64,000 nucleotides of DNA, from NCBI RefSeq assembly GCF_027486195.1, contig NZ_JAIXPP010000020.1:174032-238031 (forward strand), given 5' to 3'. A model generated the notes under the pieces. The model did not search any database. It saw nothing but the letters and a program-made list of their open reading frames with translations, and was not told where the DNA came from. The DNA comes from Novosphingobium sp. GTDB lineage: Bacteria > Pseudomonadota > Alphaproteobacteria > Sphingomonadales > Sphingomonadaceae. This document shows positions 54,092-63,346 of the stretch, one piece after another. How positions within the stretch are numbered: the stretch's first letter is position 1; each line of letters opens with the position of its first letter. A program made the position numbers and the translations under genes.

Positions 54092-55412
54092 CGACCTGCT
54101 CGTCATCGAGGCCGGGCATCGCATCGACCACGGTGGTAACCGCAACGTCGAGCGTCACGTTGCCCAGGGTCCGCATGAGATCGGGCAGCACTTCCACCGC
54201 CACCAGCAGCGCGAGCGGCCCCACCGGCACGCCCATGGCAAGCGCGATCGGTCCGCACGAGGTGACAAGGCTGATCGCGCCGGGCAGGCTCACCGCGCCG
54301 AAGCTCATCACCGAGGCAACTGCGAAGCCCGCCACCATGTGCCAGGTATCGACCGGAATGCCGAGCCAGTGCGCGAGGTAGATCGCAACGGCGAAGTTCA
54401 TTGCGGGGCCGGTGCCGCGAAACAGCGCCACGGCCAGCGGCAGGGTAAACTCGGCAGCGCGGTCACGGACGCCGAGCTGGCGGCAGGCGCCCAGCATCGC
54501 AGGGAGCGAGGCGAGCGAGGACTGCGTCGATAGCGCCAGTGCCTGCGCCGGGATGACCGCGCGGGCGAAGGCCCCCAGCGACTGGCGTCCGAACAGCACC
54601 GCGATCGGATAGGCGCTGAGGAACATCACCGTGCCGGTCAGCGTCACGATCAGCACATAGTGCGCCAGCGCCCCGATCGCCGCCGCGCCGGTATGCGCCG
54701 CCACCGCAAAGCTCAGCGCGAAGACGCCGACCGGCGCGGTCCACAGGATCCAGCCGACCACGGCCAATGTCGCCCCGCCGACGCCCTCGAAGAACGTCAA
54801 CAGGCTGTCGCGCTGGCGCAGGCCGAGCCGCGCGGCGGCCACGGCGAAGGCCGCAGTGAACAGCAGCAGCGGCAGGATCGCGTCGTTGGCGGCAGAGGCA
54901 AACACATTGGCCGGCACGAACGAGGCGACGAAATCACCCGCCCCCGGCAGCGGCCCGGCGTTCTGGGTCGTGGCGGCGGACATGCTGGATCGCAGCGCTG
55001 CAGCCGCGCCCGGCGGACTGGGGATCAGCACGAGGAGCGCCGGCACGACAAAAGCGGCCATCGCGGAGCCACCTGCGAGGATGAGGTAGAACCAGCCCAG
55101 TGCGCGCCGCGCCATGGCTCCGGCACGCGCCGCCGCCACGGTCTGCACCACGCCCATGAACAGCAGCGAGACGACGAGGGGAATGATCGTCGCCCTCAAA
55201 GCGCGCAACCACATGTCGCCCACCGGCTCCGCCACCGCCAGCAGCGGCGCAAGCGCACCGGGTGCCCGCATCGCCATGGCAAGGCCGAGACCAAGGCCGC
55301 CGATCAGCCCGACGAACGTCCACAGCGTGGGAACCTTGGTGATTTCGGGCAAGGGACTTGGCGAGCGGGGCGCTTCGCTGGCGGATGAAGGATCGTTAAT
55401 CGCTTGGTTCAT
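54081..55412 (-). CDS. Dicarboxylate/amino acid:cation symporter (DAACS, GltP/DctA type)
   Basis: 443 residues. Family motifs: LRATIIPLVVSLLFMGVVQT, FTAAFAVAAARLG, the serine-rich re-entrant loop ALALSTQSSLASLPAML, and LPLAVALFRGTGPAMNFAVA. It lacks the usual NMDGT sequence (reading FRGTGPAMN), so substrate preference may differ from glutamate/succinate carriers. Inner-membrane Na+ or H+ coupled uptake. Confidence 0.9.
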   Translation of the reverse strand: MNQAINDPSSASEAPRSPSPLPEITKVPTLWTFVGLIGGLGLGLAMAMRAPGALAPLLAVAEPVGDMWLRALRATIIPLVVSLLFMGVVQTVAAARAGAMARRALGWFYLILAGGSAMAAFVVPALLVLIPSPPGAAAALRSSMSAATTQNAGPLPGAGDFVASFVPANVFASAANDAILPLLLFTAAFAVAAARLGLRQRDSLLTFFEGVGGATLAVVGWILWTAPVGVFALSFAVAAHTGAAAIGALAHYVLIVTLTGTVMFLSAYPIAVLFGRQSLGAFARAVIPAQALALSTQSSLASLPAMLGACRQLGVRDRAAEFTLPLAVALFRGTGPAMNFAVAIYLAHWLGIPVDTWHMVAGFAVASVMSFGAVSLPGAISLVTSCGPIALAMGVPVGPLALLVAVEVLPDLMRTLGNVTLDVAVTTVVDAMPGLDDEQVASD

Positions 55413-55493
55413 GGGTCGGTGACATTAAGCGTGTAGGGGCATATGGCAATCCGCGCTGCGATAGCGCTTCTGCTAAGGGACTTGTTTCAGGCA

Positions 55494-56831
55494 ATGGCAC
55501 GCAAATTTTTCGGCACCGACGGCATCCGGGGTCGGACCAACGCCGGTGTGATGACGGCAGCAACCGCGATGAAGGTGGGCCAGGCGGCCGGCACCTATTT
55601 CCTGCGCGGCGATCACCGCCACCGCGTGGTGATCGGCAAGGACACCCGCCTGTCGGGCTACATGCTGGAAAACGCGATGACCGCGGGCTTCACCAGTGTC
55701 GGCATGGATGTCGTGCTGCTCGGCCCGATGCCCACGCCCGCCGTCGCGCTGCTCACGCGCGAAATGCGCGCCGATGTCGGCGTGATGATCTCCGCCAGCC
55801 ATAATCCGTTCGAGGATAACGGCATCAAGCTGTTCGGCCCCGATGGCTACAAGCTTTCTGACGAGGACGAGCTCGCGATCGAGGCGATGATCGAGCAGGA
55901 TCTGCCGCTCGCCGATGCGAACGACGTGGGCCGCGCCCGCCGCATCGAGGATGCGCGCGGCCGCTATATCCACGCGGTCAAGGCTTCGCTCCCGCATAAC
56001 GTGCGCCTCGATGGCCTGCGCATCGTGGTGGATTGCGCCAATGGCGCGGCCTATCATGTGGCGCCTTCGGCGCTGTGGGAACTCGGCGCTGAAGTCATCG
56101 CCATCGGGGTCGAACCCAACGGCAAGAACATCAACGCTGGCGTCGGCTCGACCCATCTCGATGCGCTGAAAGCGCGCGTGCGCGAAGTGCGCGCCGATAT
56201 CGGCATTGCGCTCGATGGCGATGCGGACCGGCTGATCGTGGTCGACGAGAAAGGCCAGACGGTTGACGGCGACCAGATCATGGCGCTGATCGGCGGCCGG
56301 CTTCACGCGGCGGGCGCGCTGCGCGGCGGCGGCGTGGTGGCCACCGTCATGTCCAACCTTGGCCTCGAACGCTACCTCAATGGCCTCGGCCTCGAACTGG
56401 TGCGCGCCTCCGTGGGCGACCGTTACGTGCTCGAGAAGATGCGCGAAGGCGGCTACAACGTCGGCGGCGAGCAATCCGGCCACATGATCCTGACCGACCA
56501 CGGCACCACTGGCGACGGCACGGTCGCCGCGCTGCAGGTTCTCGCCGCGCTGGTCGCCTCGGGCAAGCCTGCGAGCGAGACGCTGCACTTGTTCGATCCC
56601 GTGCCGCAGCTCCTCAAGAACGTGCGCTTTGCCGGCGGCAAGCCGCTCGAGGCCGCCAGCGTCAAGGCGGTGATTGCCGAGGCCGAGGCCCAGCTCGCCG
56701 GCAAGGGCCGCCTCGTCATCCGCCCCTCGGGCACCGAACCCGTGATCCGCGTGATGGCGGAAGGCGACGACGCGCGCGAAGTGGCGCAAGTCGTCGATGC
56801 GATCTGCGATGCGGTGCGCAAGGCCGCCTGA
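55494..56831 (+). CDS. glmM: Phosphoglucosamine mutase GlmM
   Basis: 445 residues. [20 protein letters not shown] at the start, the phosphoserine loop [18 protein letters not shown] (Ser near 102), the metal loop DGDADR and the C-terminal phosphate-binding [12 protein letters not shown] are all intact. Converts glucosamine-6-phosphate to glucosamine-1-phosphate for UDP-GlcNAc, feeding peptidoglycan and LPS synthesis. Followed 11 bases on by a DUF1272 gene and thiD, probably one operon. An upstream in-frame ATG (55443) is less likely. Confidence 0.97.
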   Translation: MARKFFGTDGIRGRTNAGVMTAATAMKVGQAAGTYFLRGDHRHRVVIGKDTRLSGYMLENAMTAGFTSVGMDVVLLGPMPTPAVALLTREMRADVGVMISASHNPFEDNGIKLFGPDGYKLSDEDELAIEAMIEQDLPLADANDVGRARRIEDARGRYIHAVKASLPHNVRLDGLRIVVDCANGAAYHVAPSALWELGAEVIAIGVEPNGKNINAGVGSTHLDALKARVREVRADIGIALDGDADRLIVVDEKGQTVDGDQIMALIGGRLHAAGALRGGGVVATVMSNLGLERYLNGLGLELVRASVGDRYVLEKMREGGYNVGGEQSGHMILTDHGTTGDGTVAALQVLAALVASGKPASETLHLFDPVPQLLKNVRFAGGKPLEAASVKAVIAEAEAQLAGKGRLVIRPSGTEPVIRVMAEGDDAREVAQVVDAICDAVRKAA

Positions 56832-56842
56832 GGAGAGTCCCT

Positions 56843-57067
56843 ATGCTGGAAATGCGCCCCGATTGCGAACGCTGCGGCACCGATCTCCCCGCCGATGCGC
56901 CGGGCGCGTTCATCTGCTCGTTCGAGTGCACCTTCTGCGCCGAATGCGCCGAAGTGCTTGATGACCGTTGCCCCAATTGCGGCGGCGAACTGATGGACCG
57001 CCCGAGCCGCGCCAAGCCGCTGCATGCCAAATATCCGCCTTCGACCGAGCGGAAGTTCAAGGGATGA
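56843..57067 (+). CDS. DUF1272 zinc-ribbon-like small protein
   Basis: 74 residues. Cysteine pairs CERC, CSFEC, CTFCAEC and CPNC form two or more zinc-knuckle sites. The family is widespread and uncharacterised. Its stop overlaps the thiD start (ATGA). Confidence 0.9.
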   Translation: MLEMRPDCERCGTDLPADAPGAFICSFECTFCAECAEVLDDRCPNCGGELMDRPSRAKPLHAKYPPSTERKFKG

Positions 57068-57828
57068 ACGCACCACGTGTGGCCCCCAGAATCTTGGCCA
57101 TTGCCGGTTCGGATTCAGGCGGCGGCGCGGGCATTCAGGCCGATATCAAGACGATCACCATGCTCGGCGGCTATGCGATGACCGCCGTGACCACGCTGAC
57201 CGCGCAGGACACGACCGGGGTTCACATGGTCGAGGCCGCGAGCCCCGCGATGGTCGCCGCGCAGATCGATGCCTGCACCGGCGATCTCGGCGTCGACGCG
57301 GTCAAGATCGGCATGCTCGGTTCGCCCGAGATCGCCGCCGTGGTGGCGCAGCGGCTTGAGCGGCTCGCCGTGCCCATCGTGTTCGATCCAGTGATGATCG
57401 CCACCAGTGGCGCGGCGCTCGCCGATGCCGCCACCATCGCGGCATTCGAACGGCTCATGGCGCTCGCCACGCTGACCACGCCCAACGTGCCGGAACTCGC
57501 CGCGCTGGGCGGCGCGGCAGCGCTGCGCGCGCGCGGCATCGCGTGGCTCGGCAAGGGCGGCGATGCGGAAGGGCCAGACGTGACTGACCGGCTTGCCGTG
57601 CCGGGTGAGGACGATGTCGTGTGGACCGCGCCGCGCATCCACACGCGCCACACCCATGGCACCGGCTGCACGCTATCGAGCGCCATTGCCACGCATCTCG
57701 CGCGCGGCCTCTCGCTGGCCGCAGCGGTCGCCGAGGCCCGCCGGTTCGTCCGCGCTGCCCTGCTCGCTGCGCCCGGCTTCGGTGCAGGCAGCGGCCCGCT
57801 CGGACACTACGCCGTCCTGCAAGCCTGA
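57064..57828 (+). CDS. thiD: ThiD, hydroxymethylpyrimidine/phosphomethylpyrimidine kinase
   Basis: 254 residues. PfkB-like kinase: AIAGSDSGGGAGIQADIKTI at the start, PIVFDPVMIATSGAAL, and the anion-hole HTHGTGCTLSSAIATHLA at the end. It makes HMP pyrophosphate for thiamine synthesis or salvage. In the window no other thiamine gene is present. The loop LRARGIAWLGKGGDAEG is slightly shorter than in E. coli ThiD. The 3' end overlaps the convergent acetyltransferase by 22 bases. Confidence 0.94.
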   Translation: MNAPRVAPRILAIAGSDSGGGAGIQADIKTITMLGGYAMTAVTTLTAQDTTGVHMVEAASPAMVAAQIDACTGDLGVDAVKIGMLGSPEIAAVVAQRLERLAVPIVFDPVMIATSGAALADAATIAAFERLMALATLTTPNVPELAALGGAAALRARGIAWLGKGGDAEGPDVTDRLAVPGEDDVVWTAPRIHTRHTHGTGCTLSSAIATHLARGLSLAAAVAEARRFVRAALLAAPGFGAGSGPLGHYAVLQA

Positions 57829-58331
57829 GACCAGTCCGCCGCGTCCAGCACCAGATAGACGCTGTCGCACCATTCCTCACCCACCAGCCAGGTCCGCGCC
57901 TGCCGGTCCGTCTCGCGAAAGCCCAGCCGCGCCAGCAGCCGCAGCGAGGCACCATTGCGCGGATCGACGTCGGCCTGAATGCGCGGCAGGCCATGCACCG
58001 CAATGGCCCGCGCAATCACGGCCGTCAGCGCCTCACGCATCAATCCGCGGCCCCAATGGTCTGGATCGAGAATGTAGCCGATATCGGGAAAGCGATAGAG
58101 CCCGGCCTTGCCGATCATGCGGCCTTGATACTCGATCGCGAAGTCCTCGCCCTCACCCGGCGGGATCGTCATCATGCCATCGAGGAAATCGGCGGTCTGG
58201 GCGAGGGTGTCGTGCGGCGGCGTTGACCAATAGGCCATGGCGCGCGGCTGGCGCATGATCGCATGCAACGCGTCGAGATCGCCGGAGCAAGCGGGCCGCA
58301 GGACCAGCCGCTCGGTGCGCAGTTCGGCCAT
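57807..58331 (-). CDS. GNAT acetyltransferase (RimJ/RimL-like)
   Basis: 174 residues. ELRTERLVLRPACSGDLDAL opens the fold; GYILDPDHWGRGLMREALTA contains the acetyl-CoA pyrophosphate loop, and VDPRNGASLRLLARLGFRET the C-terminal signature. Substrate unknown; ribosomal protein or other N-terminal acetylation is typical of the subgroup. Confidence 0.88.
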   Translation of the reverse strand: MAELRTERLVLRPACSGDLDALHAIMRQPRAMAYWSTPPHDTLAQTADFLDGMMTIPPGEGEDFAIEYQGRMIGKAGLYRFPDIGYILDPDHWGRGLMREALTAVIARAIAVHGLPRIQADVDPRNGASLRLLARLGFRETDRQARTWLVGEEWCDSVYLVLDAADWSQACRTA

Positions 58332-58337
58332 GGGTCT

Positions 58338-59216
58338 TCAGTCCAGATCGAGTCCGTAGAATGCGGTGATGTGATCCCAGGCTTCCTCCGCCGTCTCCAC
58401 GATGTGGAACAGGTCGATGTCCGCAGCGCTGATCACGCCCTCCTCGGCAAGCGCCGCAAAGTTCACCACCCGGTTCCAGAAATCCCCGCCGAACAGCAGG
58501 ATCGGGATCGGCTGCATCTTGCCGGTCTGGACCAGCGTCAGCAGTTCGAACAGTTCGTCGAACGTGCCGAAGCCGCCCGGAAACGCCGCCACGGCCCGCG
58601 CGCGCAGCAGGAAGTGCATCTTGCGCAGCGCGAAGTAGTGGAACTGGAACGAGAGGTGCGGCGTCACATAAGCGTTGGGCGTGTGTTCGTGCCGCAGCGT
58701 GATGTTGAGCCCGATCGATTCCGCGCCGACATCCGCCGCCCCGCGATTGGCCGCTTCCATGATCGAAGGGCCACCGCCCGAGCAGATCACGAAGTGGCGC
58801 TTGCCATCCTCGACCACAGCGCTGCGACTGGCAATCTGCGCCAGCCTGCGAGCCTCCTCATAGTAGCGCGCCTTGGCGATCAGTCGCTCGGCGACCTTCT
58901 GCTGCTCCAGCGTCGCCGCCGCCGCGCGCACCGCGTCCGCTTCCTCGGGCGAAGGAATCCGCGCCGAACCGTACATCACGAGGGTGGAGCCGATCCCCGC
59001 CTCGTCGAGCAGCATTTCGGGCTTCAGCAGCTCAAGCTGGAAGCGGACCGGACGCAATTCCTCGCGCAGCAGGAAATCGGTGTCGCGGAAGGCGAGCCGA
59101 TAGGCCGGGTCCTGCTGCTGCGGGGTGACATTATCGTGCGATTCGACAAAGCCGACTTCCTGCTCGGCCTTGTAGAATTTGCGGTGCGAAAGTTCGTGAG
59201 CTTCTTCATCGGTCAT
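58338..59216 (-). CDS. LOG-family protein (TIGR00730-like Rossmann fold)
   Basis: 292 residues. The nucleotide-binding and catalytic signature PGGFGTFDE is present, preceded by YGSARIPSPEEAD and ICSGGGPSIMEAANRGA. LOG proteins cleave ribose from cytokinin or other nucleoside monophosphates; larger bacterial members such as this are often pyrimidine/purine nucleotide N-glycosidases (PpnN-like). The N-terminal ~90 residues are an extra helical region. Six bases downstream lies the GNAT gene, probably co-transcribed. Confidence 0.88.
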   Translation of the reverse strand: MTDEEAHELSHRKFYKAEQEVGFVESHDNVTPQQQDPAYRLAFRDTDFLLREELRPVRFQLELLKPEMLLDEAGIGSTLVMYGSARIPSPEEADAVRAAAATLEQQKVAERLIAKARYYEEARRLAQIASRSAVVEDGKRHFVICSGGGPSIMEAANRGAADVGAESIGLNITLRHEHTPNAYVTPHLSFQFHYFALRKMHFLLRARAVAAFPGGFGTFDELFELLTLVQTGKMQPIPILLFGGDFWNRVVNFAALAEEGVISAADIDLFHIVETAEEAWDHITAFYGLDLD

Positions 59217-59379
59217 GACCGGGAGGTGTCGCAAGCGCGGCGCCAAATCGCAATGGGCGATGCTTCCGGTCTGGCAGATTGCTGATGTGAAATCGGTCTG
59301 GCCCGACAACGACAACCTGCAAGTCCGGCTTTTGCGCAGTGCACGCAACCGGACGCCGGGCGTCGAATATGGCGGAAAA

Positions 59380-59453
59380 TGGATGCCCCGCGAGGATTCG
59401 AACCTCGATAAACGGAATCAGAATCCGTTGTCTTACCATTAGACGACGGGGCA
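59380..59453 (-). tRNA. tRNA-Gln (CTG anticodon)
   Basis: Minus strand: acceptor tgccccg / cggggca, anticodon stem acgga/tccgt with loop ttctgat giving anticodon CTG, T-arm ggttcgaatcc, encoded CCA. 74 bases. Confidence 0.95.
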
Positions 59454-59608
59454 ATGAGGGCGGGCCTTTAGGCGGGGCGTGCGTTCAAGTCAAGGTGACG
59501 CACGCCCTTCCCGCGCCGTACTTGCCCGAAAGCCGCAGGAACGCTAGAGTGCGTGTCAAGTACCTGCCGGGCATTCCCTTGGCGGGAGAACATAAGCGAT
59601 TGGTAGAC

Positions 59609-60961
59609 ATGGCGGAATTCGATCCGCCGGCGCAACAGCGCAAGACGCGGCCAGGCAAGCGGCGGGGGCGCAAATCAGCGTCCCGCGGCAAGCCAAGGGG
59701 AGCGCGTCCCGCGGCGGCAGCGTCGGCCAGCAACCCTGCCGGTCCAGTCTCTGGGCCCGAACCGCGGCCCGCTAGCAGCCCCGCAGCAAACCTCGCCATG
59801 AGTGCGCCGGCCCCAGTGGTCTCAACTCCGCCCCCGGCCCAGCCCCCCGCCCAGCGGCTGGCCCAGCCCTCGGCCCCGCCGCCACCCATGGAGGCGCCGC
59901 GCGCACCTTGGCAGAAGACCCCGCCGTTCCATCGCCAGGCCTATGCCGCGATCGATCTCGGCACCAACAATTGCCGCCTGCTCATCGCGCGGCCTTCAGG
60001 TGATCACTTCATGGTGATCGATGCGTTCAGCCGCGTGGTGCGACTGGGCGAAGGGCTCGCGCAATCAGGCCGGCTTTCGGATGCGGCCATGGACCGTGCG
60101 CTTGGCGCGCTCCACATCTGTGCCGACAAGCTGCGCAAGCGCGGCGTGCACCTTGCGCGCTCGGTCGCCACCGAAGCCTGTCGCCGCGCCACCAACGGCG
60201 AGGAATTCATCGAACGCGTCCACCGCGAAACCGGCATCTGCCTCAACATCATCACCGCCGAGGAGGAAGCGCGGCTCGCCGTGCTCGGTTGCCACATCCT
60301 GCTCGAGCCCGGCTGCGGACCCGCCATGATCTTCGATATCGGCGGCGGGTCGACCGAGATGGTCCTGGTCGATACCAGCGATACGGTGCCCCGCATCCTC
60401 GATTGGCAATCGGTGCCGTGGGGCGTCGTCTCGCTTACCGAAAGCATCGGCCCGATCGAACTGACCGCCGAAGCCCGCGCCGCCGCCTATCACGAGATGC
60501 GCACCCGCATCACCGATGGCTTCGCCCGGTTCTCCGAACGCGTTGCCCCGGCGCGCGAATCGGCGGCGGCGGATGGCGGCCTGCGCCTGCTCGGCACGAG
60601 CGGCACCGTCACCACGCTCGCCAGCCTGCACCTCGGCCTGCCGCAATATGATCGCAGCGCGGTGGACGGCTTGATCGTGCCCACCACCTCGATGCGCGAG
60701 ATCAGCCAGCGCCTTGCGCATATCTCCCCCGCCGAGCGCATCGCCGTGCCCTGCATCGGGCGCGAACGAGCGGACCTCGTCGTCGCGGGCTGCGCGATCC
60801 TCGAATCGATCTTCGACATCTGGCCAGCCGAACGGCTCGGCATCGCCGATCGCGGCATCCGCGAAGGCATTCTGCGCAGCCTGATGGCGGCGGGCGGGCT
60901 GGGCGACAGGCGCGCGGAAACAGCGCAAGGCAAGAGCGTTAACGGAGGCACTGCCGCATGA
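59609..60961 (+). CDS. Ppx/GppA-family exopolyphosphatase/guanosine pentaphosphate phosphatase
   Basis: 450 residues. The catalytic ASKHA core begins AYAAIDLGTNNCRLLIARPS (about residue 111), followed by RSVATEACRRATNGEEFIER, IFDIGGGSTEMVLVDT and LGTSGTVTTLASLH. The first ~105 residues are a Lys/Arg- then Pro/Ala-rich disordered tail absent from E. coli Ppx. It hydrolyses polyphosphate or pppGpp. Followed by rlmE with ATGA overlap. Starts further upstream would run through the tRNA gene. Confidence 0.9.
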   Translation: MAEFDPPAQQRKTRPGKRRGRKSASRGKPRGARPAAAASASNPAGPVSGPEPRPASSPAANLAMSAPAPVVSTPPPAQPPAQRLAQPSAPPPPMEAPRAPWQKTPPFHRQAYAAIDLGTNNCRLLIARPSGDHFMVIDAFSRVVRLGEGLAQSGRLSDAAMDRALGALHICADKLRKRGVHLARSVATEACRRATNGEEFIERVHRETGICLNIITAEEEARLAVLGCHILLEPGCGPAMIFDIGGGSTEMVLVDTSDTVPRILDWQSVPWGVVSLTESIGPIELTAEARAAAYHEMRTRITDGFARFSERVAPARESAAADGGLRLLGTSGTVTTLASLHLGLPQYDRSAVDGLIVPTTSMREISQRLAHISPAERIAVPCIGRERADLVVAGCAILESIFDIWPAERLGIADRGIREGILRSLMAAGGLGDRRAETAQGKSVNGGTAA

Positions 60962-61629
60962 GCCGAAGCGGCCGCGACCCCGGCACGCGGGTCAAGAGCG
61001 CCAAGGGCCGCACGGCCTCGTCCAATCGCTGGCTATCCCGCCAACTCAACGATCCCTACGTCAAGCAGGCCAAGGCGGAGGGTTGGCGCAGCCGCGCCGC
61101 GTTCAAGCTGATCGAGCTCGATACGCGCTTCGGCCTGCTGAAGGGCGCGCGCCGCGTGGTCGATCTCGGCATTGCGCCCGGGGGCTGGGCGCAAGTCGTG
61201 CGCAAGCAGGCATCGCAAGCTGAAGTCGTCGGCATCGATCTCCTGCCCGTGGAGCCGATCGAGGGCGTGACCATCTTCCAGATGGACTTCATGGCCGATG
61301 AGGCCCCCGCTGCGCTGACCAGTGCGCTGGGTGGTCCGCCCGATCTCGTCATCTGCGACATGGCCGCCAACACCGTTGGCCACAAGGCGACCGACCATCT
61401 GCGCACCATGGGCCTCGTCGAGACCGCGGTCGATTTTGCGGTCCAGACGCTGGCGCCCGGCGGAGCCTTCGTCGCCAAAGTCTTTGCCGGCGGGACCGAC
61501 GCCGAACTGCTCACCATCCTCAAGCGCAACTTCAAGTCGGTCAAGCACGCCAAGCCGCCCGCCAGCCGCAAGGATTCGTCCGAGTGGTACGTGATCGCGC
61601 AAGGCTTCAAGGGGCGCGAGGAAGCCTGA
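60958..61629 (+). CDS. rlmE: RlmE, 23S rRNA (uridine-2'-O) methyltransferase
   Basis: 223 residues. The RrmJ/FtsJ fold: RSRAAFKLIELDTRFGLLKG (catalytic Lys), VVDLGIAPGGWAQVV (SAM loop), VICDMAANTVGHKATDH (Asp), FVAKVFAGG (Lys) and SSEWYVIAQGF (Glu) supply the K-D-K-E tetrad. It methylates U2552 of 23S rRNA in late 50S assembly. Start overlaps the Ppx stop. Confidence 0.96.
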   Translation: MSRSGRDPGTRVKSAKGRTASSNRWLSRQLNDPYVKQAKAEGWRSRAAFKLIELDTRFGLLKGARRVVDLGIAPGGWAQVVRKQASQAEVVGIDLLPVEPIEGVTIFQMDFMADEAPAALTSALGGPPDLVICDMAANTVGHKATDHLRTMGLVETAVDFAVQTLAPGGAFVAKVFAGGTDAELLTILKRNFKSVKHAKPPASRKDSSEWYVIAQGFKGREEA

Positions 61630-61659
61630 ACTTTCCACAGGCTGGGTTTTGCGCGAATC

Positions 61660-61703
61660 GGTCTCCCGGTCCTAACGGAGCCGATCTTATCTGACCGGAG
61701 ACC
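61660..61703 (+). promoter_or_regulatory. 5' leader hairpin covering the ribosome site of the GapR-like gene
   Basis: ggtctcccggtc (61660-61671) pairs with gaccggagacc (61693-61703) with one bulged C. The right arm contains the ggaga ribosome site (61697-61701) ten bases before ATG 61711. Folding would hide it. Confidence 0.55.
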
Positions 61704-61710
61704 CTACCCC

Positions 61711-61947
61711 ATGGCCGATTCCGCCGACGACCGCCTGCGCCTCCTGATCGAGCGTATCGAACGCCTCGAGGAAGAAAAGAAGGGCATCGGCGACGATATC
61801 AAGGACGTCTACTCCGAGGCGAAATCGACCGGCTACGATCCCAAGATCATGCGCCAGATCGTGCGTCTGCGTAAGCTGAAGCCCGATGATCGCCGCGAAA
61901 TGGAAGCGATTCTCGATACCTACAAGAACGCGCTCGGTATCGAATAG
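61711..61947 (+). CDS. gapR: GapR-like DUF2312 nucleoid protein
   Basis: 78 residues. An N-terminal coiled helix ([20 protein letters not shown]) and the conserved [40 protein letters not shown] match DUF2312. Caulobacter GapR is the studied member: it binds overtwisted AT-rich DNA and supports replication and transcription. The start follows a hairpin that covers the ribosome site. Single gene. Confidence 0.92.
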   Translation: MADSADDRLRLLIERIERLEEEKKGIGDDIKDVYSEAKSTGYDPKIMRQIVRLRKLKPDDRREMEAILDTYKNALGIE

Positions 61948-62011
61948 GATCACTGGACGCGGGGTGACAAGGCGCTAGGCTGCGGTGAAACGTCCAGTCG
62001 GAGTTTGCCTG

Positions 62012-63343
62012 ATGCGCCTTTCCTGCCCCGCCCTCCTTGCCGGTTTTGCCGCACTGGTCGCCATTGCGGCGCCCGCTGCGGCAGCCGATGCGCCCGCAAA
62101 GCGGCAGCCCAAGGTGGTCTATCTGCACGCCGGGCGGCTGCTCGATCAGCCCGGCAAGCCCCCGCGCGGGGCTTCCACCGTGGTGATCACCGATGGCGTG
62201 GTCACCAGCGTCAGCGATGGCACGCTGCCCACGCCCACCGGCGCCACGACCGTCGAACTCGGCGATGCCTTCGTGCTGCCGGGGCTTACCGACATGCACG
62301 TCCACTTGTTCAGCGACGGCGATCCGATGCGCGAGCGGCTGGAGCAGTCCACGCGCGACCGCGAGGATTCGGCCTATCTCGCCGCGCAGCATGCCCTGCA
62401 GACGCTGGAAGCCGGCTTCACAACGGTGCGTGATCTGGGCGGTCCGCCGCGCGGTATCCGCGCGCTGCGCGATGCGATCAATGCCGGCGAAGTGCCTGGC
62501 CCAACCATCGTCAACGCTGGCACGATGATCTCGGTCTCGGGCGGACATGGCGACGGCGGCGGGCTCAATGAGGAGAGCTACGGCGCCTTCACGCCGCATG
62601 ATTACAACAATCTCTGCAACGGCGCGGACGATTGCCGCCGCGCGGTGCGCGAGCAGATCCGGCTCGGCGCGCAAGTCATCAAGTTCGCCGCAACCGGCGG
62701 CGTGCTCTCGAATGTGGCGGGCGGTCTCGGCCAGCAAATGACCGACGAGGAAATGAAGGCCGTCATCGAAACGGCGCACGGCTTTGGCCGGAAGGTGGCC
62801 GCGCACAGCCATGCCGCAGCCGGGACGATGGCCGCAGTCAACGCCGGCGTCGATACGATCGATCACGGCACCTTCCTCGATGAGCCGACGATCAAGACCA
62901 TGCTCGCACACGGCACCTGGCTCGTGCCGACCATGCTGGCCCCGGTTGCGGCACTGGCGCAGGCGCGTGCCGGTCTGCTGCCGCCCGCGACGATCCCCAA
63001 GGCCGAAAACGCCGCCGCCGCGGAACGCAAATCGCACGAACTGGCGATCCGGATGGGCGTGAAGATCGCGTTCGGGACAGACACTGGCGTCTCGCGCCAT
63101 GGGGACAACGCGCAGGAATTCGCTCTGATGGTCAAGGCGGGCATGACGCCGATGGCCGCCATCGCGGCTGCCACGGTGAACGCTGCCGAAGCGCTGGGCC
63201 GCAGCGATAGTGTGGGCCGGATCGCGCCGGGCATGCCGGCCGATATCATCGCAGTCCACGGCGATCCGCTCAGCGATGTCACCCGCCTCGAACACGTCGA
63301 TTTCGTGATGAAGCGCGGCGCGGTGATAAAGCAGGTGCCCTGA
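62012..63343 (+). CDS. Exported metal-dependent amidohydrolase (prolidase/imidazolonepropionase-like)
   Basis: About 443 residues with a signal peptide (ending APAAAADAP). Metal-site motifs: LPGLTDMHVHLFSDG (HxH), AQVIKFAATGGVLS (bridging Lys), KVAAHSHAAAG (His), DTIDHGTFLD (His) and IAFGTDTGVSRHGD (Asp). The closing AADIIAVHGDPL-type strand (read MPADIIAVHGDPLSDVTRLE) is typical of the family that includes Xaa-Arg/Lys dipeptidases. Substrate unknown; acts in the periplasm. ggag lies eight bases before ATG 62012. Confidence 0.92.
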   Translation: MRLSCPALLAGFAALVAIAAPAAAADAPAKRQPKVVYLHAGRLLDQPGKPPRGASTVVITDGVVTSVSDGTLPTPTGATTVELGDAFVLPGLTDMHVHLFSDGDPMRERLEQSTRDREDSAYLAAQHALQTLEAGFTTVRDLGGPPRGIRALRDAINAGEVPGPTIVNAGTMISVSGGHGDGGGLNEESYGAFTPHDYNNLCNGADDCRRAVREQIRLGAQVIKFAATGGVLSNVAGGLGQQMTDEEMKAVIETAHGFGRKVAAHSHAAAGTMAAVNAGVDTIDHGTFLDEPTIKTMLAHGTWLVPTMLAPVAALAQARAGLLPPATIPKAENAAAAERKSHELAIRMGVKIAFGTDTGVSRHGDNAQEFALMVKAGMTPMAAIAAATVNAAEALGRSDSVGRIAPGMPADIIAVHGDPLSDVTRLEHVDFVMKRGAVIKQVP

Positions 63344-63346
63344 CCG

